Shown piece after piece: positions 58,470-64,000 of a DNA stretch of 64,000 bases. The stretch comes from Merdimmobilis hominis (GTDB lineage: Bacteria > Bacillota > Clostridia > Oscillospirales > Ruminococcaceae). Every line of letters starts with the position of its first letter. The stretch's first letter is position 1. Under the pieces are notes generated by a model. The model was not told where the DNA came from, did not search any database, and was given only the letters and a program-made list of their open reading frames with translations. The translations under genes were made by a program, and so were the position numbers. The stretch lies in the NCBI RefSeq assembly GCF_016901855.1, contig NZ_JACJKY010000007.1, forward strand, positions 88,800 through 152,799. Direction: 5' to 3'.

Positions 58470-59156
58470 ATGGATTTATATAAAACCGATCCTGAATTTG
58501 CGCAGCGTTTTTCATATTTTGCATTTGAAGAAGTTGTACACGAAGAAAATCAGCAATTAGATGAAAAAACACGCTATATTTCGATTTTGGCAACACTGAT
58601 CGGCTGCGGCGGTGTGGAGGCATATCGCGAACTACTGGATTCAGCGTTAGAAAACGGTGTTGCACCGATTGCTGTAAAAGAGATTGTTTATCAGGCAGCT
58701 GATTATTTGGGGTATGGAAGAATGCTGCCGTTTTTGAATGCGACAAATGAGATCTTGCGCGAGAGAGGCATATCACTTCCGCTTGACGGCCAATCAACAA
58801 CCACGATTACAGATCGCCTTGAAAAAGGGATCGAAGTACAGTCGAAAATCTTCGGAGAACACATGAAAGAGGCTTGGAAAACGAGTCATATCAATCGTTG
58901 GCTGGCGGCAAACTGTTTTGGTGATTATTATACGCGAAACGGCTTAACACTTGCGGAGCGTGAACTTATGACCTTTTGCTTTCTAATGGCACAAGGCGGC
59001 TGTGAACCGCAGCTGATTGCTCACGTCAAAGGAAATCTCAACATGGGAAATGACAAAGATTTTCTTATAAAGGTTGTTTCACAGTGCCTGCCCTATATTG
59101 GGTATCCCCGCAGTTTAAATGCGATTTCTTGTATCAATCAAGCAGTGGAACAATAA
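58470..59156 (+). CDS. Carboxymuconolactone decarboxylase-family protein, two domains
   Basis: A 228-residue protein with two tandem AhpD/CMD-like helical domains (about 15-110 and 125-225). The first reads RYISILATLIGCGGVEAYRE, the second LTLAERELMTFCFLMAQGGC. Neither carries the full redox CxxC-x3-H motif of AhpD peroxidases, so it is probably not a peroxidase. The ATG follows AAAGGAGTTTGTAAAG. With the cupin and aldo/keto reductase it forms a widespread but uncharacterised gut-bacterial cluster. Confidence 0.87.
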   Translation: MDLYKTDPEFAQRFSYFAFEEVVHEENQQLDEKTRYISILATLIGCGGVEAYRELLDSALENGVAPIAVKEIVYQAADYLGYGRMLPFLNATNEILRERGISLPLDGQSTTTITDRLEKGIEVQSKIFGEHMKEAWKTSHINRWLAANCFGDYYTRNGLTLAERELMTFCFLMAQGGCEPQLIAHVKGNLNMGNDKDFLIKVVSQCLPYIGYPRSLNAISCINQAVEQ

Positions 59157-59297
59157 TTTTTTCAGCTTTTGGTTTTTATGGATGAGTTACTTTTACCGTC
59201 ACGGTCATGGTAAAACGTCAAACACAGCAATGGCCTGTTTGTTTTTCCTCTTTGCTTGATGTCCGTGGGAAAATGAAGCATTCGCAAAATTCTTGTA

Positions 59298-59326
59298 TTG
59301 ACAAACAAGAGTGTGTACGCTATAAT
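59298..59326 (+). promoter_or_regulatory. Perfect promoter of the riboswitch/ATPase unit
   Basis: TTGACA (59298-59303) and TATAAT (59321-59326) with a 17-base spacer. Confidence 0.88.
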
Positions 59327-59339
59327 AAAAAAACAACAA

Positions 59340-59510
59340 AATACCCGCTTGAGGGAGTAGTTTGCACAATGACTGTGTGGTAAGTCAACAAACTGATCGA
59401 ATGATCTGGCTTACCTTAATGAACGAGACTCATGTATGGTAACAAACGCCATACATAGGTCTCTTTTCTTGACCCGTGTACGGCTTTGATTGCCATGCAC
59501 GGGTCTTTTT
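59340..59510 (+). promoter_or_regulatory. Probable yybP-ykoY (manganese) riboswitch with terminator
   Basis: The leader has GAGGGAGTAG, AAGTCAACAA, a complementary GGCTTACC and AATGAACGAGACT, then a variable hairpin (ATGTATGG/CCATACAT) and GGTCTC. This order fits the yybP-ykoY Mn2+ riboswitch. A terminator follows: GACCCGTGTACGGC (59471-59484) with GCCATGCACGGGTC (59492-59505) and T5. The identification rests on motif memory and on the P-type ATPase downstream. With the flanks this accounts for the gap 59157-59538. Confidence 0.72.
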
Positions 59511-59538
59511 GTTTGAATACATAATTCAGGAGGAAAGA

Positions 59539-60177
59539 ATGAAGGATTTTATGACGGATAGATCTGAGCTTATAAAATTGCTTGGATCGAACAAGGTTAC
59601 AGGACTTTCATCCGCACAAGTGGAAGCAAACCGTCAAAAGTATGGGGCGAATGTTCTGGAGAGAAAGAAAAACAAATCGTTGATTGCGAGAATCTGAGAA
59701 TCCGCAACAGAGCCGATGCTGCTTATGCTGATTGGAGCAGGCATTATTGCATTGGGCGTCAATATTTTTCGAGGCATGACCGGCGGTGAAGCGGATTTTT
59801 TGGAATGCGCAGGTATTTTCCTTGCCATTTCGCTTTCTGTCATCATCAGTGTGGTTATGGAAGGCAGAAGTGCGAAAGCATTTGAAGCATTATCGAAAAT
59901 CAGCGAGAACACGATTGTAAAAGCAGTCCGCGACGGAAAAACATTGATGCTGAGTCAGCAGGAAATTGTTGCAGGTGATATTTTAGTTGGAGCGACCTTT
60001 GTGCTGCAGGTTGTCTTTATCCAATTTGCAGGAGCATTTTTTGGAACGGTTCCGCTTGGAATCGTCATGTGGGTCAAATTGTTTGCAACAGCATTCAGTG
60101 TGATTGTTCTTTCTGAACTTGTAAAACTGGCATACCGCACGATGATGAAAAAAGCGAAAAGTGTTCACGGTGAATAA
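59539..60177 (+). pseudogene. Cation-transporting P-type ATPase, nonsense codon plus large internal deletion
   Basis: The remnant of a manganese/calcium-type P-type ATPase of about 850-900 residues. The N-terminal segment (cation ATPase N-domain, GLSSAQVEANRQKYGANVL) stops at a TGA (59695-59697), where relatives appear to have Trp. The same frame continues through two membrane helices and the actuator start (IVKAVRDGKTLMLSQQEIVAGDIL), then jumps at about 59990 to the C-terminal helices (VPLGIVMWVKLFATAFSVIV). The phosphorylation motif DKTGT and nucleotide domain are gone. Confidence 0.88.
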
Positions 60178-60233
60178 CGGCAAACTATTTTTGAAGCCGA
60201 AACGTTTGATGAAATCCTAAACATTGTTTATAT

Positions 60234-60285
60234 AAAAATTAGTGAGAACCTCATTGCGGTGGTGCTCACTAATTTTTATTTTTCA
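60234..60285. terminator. Intrinsic terminator
   Basis: AAAAATTAGTGAG (60234-60246) pairs with CTCACTAATTTTT (60265-60277), between the ATPase remnant and the convergent transglycosylase gene. Confidence 0.85.
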
Positions 60286-60324
60286 ATTCTATTTTCTGCA
60301 AAAAATCCTGTGTGATTTTTTCTG

Positions 60325-61026
60325 TCAGGGGGAGGAGGATTCAATTTTGTCGGCTTCAGATTCGGTCAATACACCATGTTCAACCATTTTGTTGAGTACT
60401 TGCCGCTGTCGTTGTTTTGCAAGCTCCGGATTTTTCGTGAGTGCGTAGGCGGAGGGTGCATTCGGGATACCTGCAAGCAACGTGCTTTCAAAATCTGTCA
60501 TCTCAGATGGAGATTTTTGAAAATATCCCTCGGAGGCTTCGCGGATTGAATAATATCCGTTTCCGAAATAGATTGAGTTTACGTACAGTTCAAGAATTTC
60601 TTCTTTTGAATAGTTTCGTTCCAAATCAAACGCAACAAAGAGTTCTGCAATTTTTCGTTCAATTTGTTTTTCCTGTGTGAAATACATGTTTTTTGCGAGC
60701 TGCTGTGTGATCGTGCTGCCGCCTTCCGCAAAAGAAAGCGTGCGGATATCGTTGATGATTGCGCGTCCTGTTGCGATCCAGTCAAATCCGCCGTGACTGT
60801 AGAATCGGCGATCTTCAACAGAGATGACTGCATCCAAATAAAGATCCGGAAGGTCGTCAAGTGCTGTATAGGATTCTTTTGCACGGATTTCTTCCACCTT
60901 TTGTGCGATACTTATATCATCAACGGCTTTTCGGTACATCATATATCCCTTTCCAAAGAAAAACAGAACAATACAGCATCCGAGGAAAAGAATCAAAAAT
61001 AATATGCGCATCAGCCATTTTTTCAT
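60325..61026 (-). CDS. Monofunctional peptidoglycan glycosyltransferase (GT51)
   Basis: A 233-residue glycosyltransferase-51 enzyme that polymerises lipid II into glycan strands, without a penicillin-binding transpeptidase domain. One N-terminal TM anchor lies at about 5-28. The catalytic Glu is in VISVEDRRFYSHGG, with further GT51 motifs GGSTITQQLAKNMYF, KIAELFVAFDLERNYSKEEI (split in practice) and ILELYVNSIYFGNGYYSI. The start at 61026 follows AAAGGAGATTCCCG. It is the only gene of its unit. Confidence 0.92.
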   Translation of the reverse strand: MKKWLMRILFLILFLGCCIVLFFFGKGYMMYRKAVDDISIAQKVEEIRAKESYTALDDLPDLYLDAVISVEDRRFYSHGGFDWIATGRAIINDIRTLSFAEGGSTITQQLAKNMYFTQEKQIERKIAELFVAFDLERNYSKEEILELYVNSIYFGNGYYSIREASEGYFQKSPSEMTDFESTLLAGIPNAPSAYALTKNPELAKQRQRQVLNKMVEHGVLTESEADKIESSSP

Positions 61027-61199
61027 CGGGAATCTCCTTTTCAATTAATTTTATTTTAGTATAGCAGAGGAAAATGACAAGAACATGGCTTTTTCCTAAC
61101 AAAATCGTCATAGAACGAGAAAATATTTTCCAGATGCTATTGTTTTGCCCTTTTTATGCGATGAGTGAGATCAGCGAGTATTATTTTTTAAAAAGATGC

Positions 61200-61228
61200 T
61201 TGACAAAAGGAGAGTCATCTTGTATACT
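61200..61228 (+). promoter_or_regulatory. Promoter of the DUF2325 gene
   Basis: TTGACA (61200-61205) and TATACT (61223-61228) with a 17-base spacer. The rest of the gap 61027-61199 shows no clear feature. Confidence 0.8.
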
Positions 61229-61231
61229 TTG

Positions 61232-61247
61232 GTTAGTTAAAACAAAC
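61232..61247 (+). promoter_or_regulatory. Operator copy 1, GTTAG-N6-CAAAC
   Basis: GTTAG-ttaaaa-CAAAC: one mismatch from the GTTAG-N6-CTAAC dyad, starting 4 bases after the -10. Confidence 0.5.
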
Positions 61248-61288
61248 CGAGCATGCGGACGATCTCCGCAATTATTTTTTAAAACAAA

Positions 61289-61304
61289 GTTAGATTAAAC
61301 TAAC
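61289..61304 (+). promoter_or_regulatory. Operator copy 2, GTTAG-N6-CTAAC
   Basis: A perfect dyad GTTAG-attaaa-CTAAC just before the ribosome site, the same form as at 47867-47882. Confidence 0.6.
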
Positions 61305-61319
61305 TCGAAGGAGGAAACA

Positions 61320-61622
61320 ATGAGCGTTGTTATTATCGGCGGAAATGAACGAATGGTGTGCCAGTATCAGAACATTTGCAAACAGTATGGATGCAAAGCA
61401 AAGGTATTTGCAAAGGAGAACGGACCGCTGCGCAAAAAGCTTGGATGCCCGGATTTGATGATTTTGTTCACCAATACAGTGTCGCACAAAATGGTGAACA
61501 CCGCGGCGCAGGAAGCGAAGCGGAATAATATTTGTGTTGCGCGTGTACATACAAGCAGTGCGGCTGCACTTTCGAATGTGCTTTCGGAATATGTGAAAAC
61601 ACCGCCCTGCATGCAAAAATAA
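61320..61622 (+). CDS. DUF2325-domain protein
   Basis: A 100-residue DUF2325 protein: SVVIIGGNERMVCQYQNICK at the N-terminus, a Rossmann-like alternation of strands and helices, and the conserved MILFTNTVSHKMV and HTSSAAAL stretches. Its function is not known, but family members are often found in ferrous-iron transport (feo) operons of Firmicutes. It has a strong promoter bearing the GTTAG-N6-CTAAC dyads shared with the ABC/DUF454 operon. ATG after GAAGGAGGAAACA. Confidence 0.87.
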   Translation: MSVVIIGGNERMVCQYQNICKQYGCKAKVFAKENGPLRKKLGCPDLMILFTNTVSHKMVNTAAQEAKRNNICVARVHTSSAAALSNVLSEYVKTPPCMQK

Positions 61623-61623
61623 T

Positions 61624-61662
61624 AAAAAATATCGTACAGGAAAAACCTGTACGATATTTTTT
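61624..61662. terminator. Bidirectional intrinsic terminator
   Basis: AAAAAATATCGTACAGG (61624-61640) pairs with CCTGTACGATATTTTTT (61646-61662) over A5. Confidence 0.9.
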
Positions 61663-62225
61663 TAATGTTCTTTTTTGGTGCCGTCCGGATTAAACAGCGG
61701 CAGATATTCAAGATACTGAATATCGTCGCGGTATTTTGCATCGCCTTCTGCCAAAATTGCCATTCTGCCTGCAACAATGCCGCCCGACTGTTTGACGAGT
61801 TTTTCGACAGCGCGCAGACTTTCGCCGGTGCTGATAACGTCGTCGATGATGAGTACGCGTTTGCCTTTCATTTTTGCAGCGTCTTCACTGTCGATATAGA
61901 GCATCTGCTTTTTGGCGGTGGTAATTGAGGTGACTTCGGTGGAAACAACCTCTTTCATATACAGTTTCGGTGCTTTGCGGGCGATCAGATAGGTGTTTTC
62001 GCCCGACTGGCGTGCCATCTCATGTACCAGCGGAATGCCTTTTGATTCTGCGGTAATCATGATGTCGTGTTCCGGTGCGATTTTCAATAAGTCGCGTGCA
62101 GAGTTGACCGTCAGCTCCACATCACCGAAAATAACAAATGCACCGATATACAGCTCGTCGCTGACTTTGCAAAGCGGCAGTCTGCGGGTTAATCCTGCAA
62201 CCTGCATTTCATAAAATTGCTCCAT
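61662..62225 (-). CDS. Purine (adenine/xanthine-type) phosphoribosyltransferase
   Basis: A 187-residue type I phosphoribosyltransferase. The PRPP-binding loop is RVLIIDDVISTGESLRA (about 127-143), and an Apt/Xpt-like N-terminal beta hairpin and TAESKGIPLVHEMA motif are present. Length and sequence are nearest to adenine or xanthine phosphoribosyltransferases. It follows the purine permease gene on the same strand, so import and salvage are paired. ATG after AGAAGGGCTTTTTC. Confidence 0.85.
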   Translation of the reverse strand: MEQFYEMQVAGLTRRLPLCKVSDELYIGAFVIFGDVELTVNSARDLLKIAPEHDIMITAESKGIPLVHEMARQSGENTYLIARKAPKLYMKEVVSTEVTSITTAKKQMLYIDSEDAAKMKGKRVLIIDDVISTGESLRAVEKLVKQSGGIVAGRMAILAEGDAKYRDDIQYLEYLPLFNPDGTKKEH

Positions 62226-62269
62226 GAAAAAGCCCTTCTTTCTTGGAAGTTGATAGTATCAGTATAGCA

Positions 62270-62325
62270 CATGAAAACAAAAAAGAAAAGAGAACCGGCC
62301 GGAATCTCCAATCGGTTCTCTTTAT
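62270..62325 (-). terminator. Terminator between purine permease and phosphoribosyltransferase
   Basis: AGAGAACCG pairs with CGGTTCTCT around a 15-base loop. On the minus strand the T-rich tail derives from the A-rich stretch 62275-62289. A weak TATACT (62266-62261) may give the downstream gene its own promoter. Confidence 0.65.
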
Positions 62326-62358
62326 TTAGATTCGCTGTTTTTTCATGCACAAAAGCAA

Positions 62359-63738
62359 TCAGATGACGAGGGTGATGATACGCAGTGCAAACAATGCAAA
62401 GACGATATACATAATCGGGTGAATATCTCTCCATTTGCCGGTGCACAGTTTGACAAGAACCCAAGCGAGCATGCCAAACATAATGCCGTTTGCAATCGAA
62501 TAGGAGAATGGCATCATGATGACTGCCAGGAAGCCGCCGATGACGTCTGCCATGTCGCCTTCAAATTTCATTTTCAGAACGTTCGAAAGCATGAACAGAC
62601 CAACAACGATCAGAGCCGGTGCAGTTGCAAAGCCCGGGATAACGCTGAAGATCGGCCAGAAGAAGATTGCCAGCAGGAAGAATACTGCGGTGGTGACAGC
62701 GGTCAGACCGGTGCGGCCGCCTTCTGCAACACCTGCGGAGCTCTCTACGTAGCTTGTAACGGTGGAAGTACCGAGGCAAGCGCCTGCGACAGTACCGATT
62801 GCGTCAGAAAGGAGCGCACGGCCTGCGCGCGGCAGAGCGCCGTCTTTGTCGAGCAGGTTGCCTTTGTTTGCAACGCCGATCAATGTGCCGACGGTGTCAA
62901 ACAGGTCAACGAACAGGAATGCAAACACAATGACAGCAAACTGCAGTACATTGTTGATCATAAAATTAAAGTCGAATTTGAATGCGGTTTCACCCAGCGT
63001 ACCAAAGTTCGGCAGGAAATCGCCGATGCCTTTGATCTCCGGAATGAGGGAATACATGCCGACTTCCGGATTGACAACATACCAGCCGCCGAGCTGTGCA
63101 AAGATGCCCAAGATCCATGTTGCGAGGATGCCCCAAAGGATAGCGCCTTTGACTTTGAAGTGCATCATGATGGCAATGAGAACTACGCCGATGAGTGCAA
63201 GTGCAACCGGTGCAGTACCGATATCGCCGAGAGCGACGAGTGTGCTTGCATCTGCTTTGACGATATCCGCATTCTGCAGGCCGATGAATGTAATGAACAG
63301 ACCGATACCTGCGGTGATGCCGTATTTTAAGTTTGCCGGAATTTTGTTGACGAGTGTTTCACGGAATTTGAACAACGACAACAGGATGAAGATGATGCCT
63401 TCCACCAAAATTGCGGTCAGCGCAACCTGCCAAGCATTCGGCATGTCTTTTAATTCGCCGAGGCAGATAGTGTACGCAAAATATGCGTTCAAGCCCATGC
63501 CGGAAGCGAGCGCGATCGGGTAGTTTGCAAACAGACCCATGATGAGGGTTGCCAGTGCAGCAGACAATGCGGTTGCAAGGAACACGCCCTGTGCGTTCAT
63601 GCCTGCGTCACCGAGCATGGTCGGGTTGACGGCCAGAATATAGGCCATTGCGAGGAACGTGGTAATACCGGCCGTAACTTCGGTTTTGGTATTGGTACCA
63701 TGTTCATTCAGTTTGAAAAACTTCTCCAAGGTTTCCAC
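62359..63738 (-). CDS. AzgA/PbuG-type NCS2 purine permease
   Basis: A 459-residue permease of the AzgA-like NCS2 branch for adenine, guanine or hypoxanthine. It has about 12-14 membrane helices. Family marks: GTNTKTEVTAGITTFLAMAY at the N-terminus, ASGMGLNAYFAYTI, the substrate loop FLFVDLFDTVGTLIGVA, and GTSTVTSYVESSAGVAEGGR (20 residues). The ATG is preceded by AAGGAGTGGAAACC. A phosphoribosyltransferase lies downstream. It is a different branch from the permease at 16920. Confidence 0.93.
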   Translation of the reverse strand: METLEKFFKLNEHGTNTKTEVTAGITTFLAMAYILAVNPTMLGDAGMNAQGVFLATALSAALATLIMGLFANYPIALASGMGLNAYFAYTICLGELKDMPNAWQVALTAILVEGIIFILLSLFKFRETLVNKIPANLKYGITAGIGLFITFIGLQNADIVKADASTLVALGDIGTAPVALALIGVVLIAIMMHFKVKGAILWGILATWILGIFAQLGGWYVVNPEVGMYSLIPEIKGIGDFLPNFGTLGETAFKFDFNFMINNVLQFAVIVFAFLFVDLFDTVGTLIGVANKGNLLDKDGALPRAGRALLSDAIGTVAGACLGTSTVTSYVESSAGVAEGGRTGLTAVTTAVFFLLAIFFWPIFSVIPGFATAPALIVVGLFMLSNVLKMKFEGDMADVIGGFLAVIMMPFSYSIANGIMFGMLAWVLVKLCTGKWRDIHPIMYIVFALFALRIITLVI

Positions 63739-63811
63739 TCCTTATAAAAATAGTACAAATAAAACAGCGAAAACCGATCCACAAAAACATCGGGTCGGTC
63801 CATACAATCGT

Positions 63812-63840
63812 ATCATAACACAGCGTTTTTCATTTTGCAA
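63812..63840 (-). promoter_or_regulatory. Promoter of the AzgA-type permease
   Basis: Minus strand: TTGCAA (63840-63835) and TATGAT (63817-63812) with a 17-base spacer. The leader contains an ACCGA-CC/GG-TCGGT hairpin (63773-63799 region), but not the purine riboswitch core. Confidence 0.65.
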
Positions 63841-63891
63841 TGATTTATTCATATTTTTTATGCACGCTTCGACAAAAATCCCCGCTTTTAA

Positions 63892-64000
63892 TGAACTGCC
63901 CCAGATTGAGCGGACAGGAGAAAAAAGCCCCTGGTAGGAAAATATTGAGTTTTAGGAGGAGTGGCGGAGCGTGAGCGGCGCCACTCCTGTTTTGTACTGG
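63892..64000. mobile_element. Possible left end of an IS3-family (IS150-like) insertion sequence
   Basis: TGAACTGCCCC at 63892-63902, followed by GGACA at 63912-63916 and AGCCCC at 63926-63931, resembles IS150-type terminal repeats. Inside is a perfect inverted repeat AGGAGTGGCG (63957-63966) / CGCCACTCCT (63979-63988) followed by TGTTTT, as terminators inside IS ends often show. No transposase is visible before the window ends. Confidence 0.4.

Noticed and set aside
59695..59697. TGA in the P-type ATPase as selenocysteine or reassigned codon
   Set aside because: TGA serves as a normal stop in many genes here, no selenocysteine insertion element is evident, and the gene also lacks its catalytic core.
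61074..61298. A 74-codon plus-strand frame before the DUF2325 gene
   Set aside because: It runs across a strong promoter and operators, has no ribosome site and resembles no protein.
63739..63860. Purine riboswitch ahead of the AzgA-type permease
   Set aside because: The leader is too short and lacks the conserved loops; only a weak hairpin is visible.

Overview
The window reads as chromosomal DNA of a low-to-mid-GC Gram-positive anaerobe, most likely class Clostridia and probably an Oscillospirales/Ruminococcaceae-type gut bacterium. The signs are the order prmC-recA-recX-rimO-pgsA, a cysteine T-box ahead of cysE-cysS, rubredoxin beside a flavodiiron protein, frequent TTG/GTG starts behind strong GGAGG sites, and consensus sigma-A promoters. 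The genus is not resolved from sequence alone.

Layout. 1-4782: end of an unidentified protein, a PhoB/PhoR-like two-component pair, a YqhQ-like membrane protein and prmC. 4815-10906: recA, recX, rimO, pgsA, then T-box, cysE and cysS. 11059-15003: two cyclophilin-like lipoproteins (one degenerate), a tiny Cys-rich protein, and an HlyD-like adaptor plus MacB-like permease without an ATPase. 15082-15317: tRNA-Cys, -Gly and -Phe on the minus strand. 16920-25311: a purine/molybdenum island with an NCS2 permease, a FecCD-type ABC importer, a three-subunit xanthine dehydrogenase-type molybdenum hydroxylase and a MocA-like nucleotidyltransferase. 25370-37285: GDSL hydrolase, RluA-type synthase, pyrE, radC, GNAT, an SOS-controlled uvrB-uvrA pair, rubredoxin, flavodiiron protein, PHP protein and TSCPD protein. 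37403-41539: GntR regulator, a candidate small RNA, ppx and ppk. 41651-47099: a structured leader, carA, and an unusual single gene fusing carB to dapF. 47357-47703: tRNA-Val, -Asp, -Phe and -Gly.

47784-51301 is a damaged region. An ABC half-transporter gene is frameshifted and then cut by about 1.6 kb of conjugative-element DNA (VirD4 C-terminus, HTH protein, winged-helix regulator), after which a host operon end (DUF454 protein) resumes. 51344-59156 holds a MATE exporter, a CLC-family transporter, a CCA-adding enzyme, and a LysR/MerR/cupin/aldo-keto reductase/carboxymuconolactone decarboxylase cluster. 59298-60177 has a probable manganese (yybP-ykoY) riboswitch in front of a wrecked P-type ATPase gene. 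60325-63738 holds a GT51 transglycosylase, a DUF2325 protein, and an AzgA-type purine permease with a purine phosphoribosyltransferase. The right edge looks like the start of an IS3-family element.

Most notable: the CarB-DapF fusion; a repeated GTTAG-N6-CTAAC operator pair shared by the broken ABC operon and the DUF2325 gene; mutually exclusive helices in the carA leader; and a candidate ~100-nt RNA between the GntR regulator and ppx. All calls come from reading sequence by eye; no database search or folding program was run.
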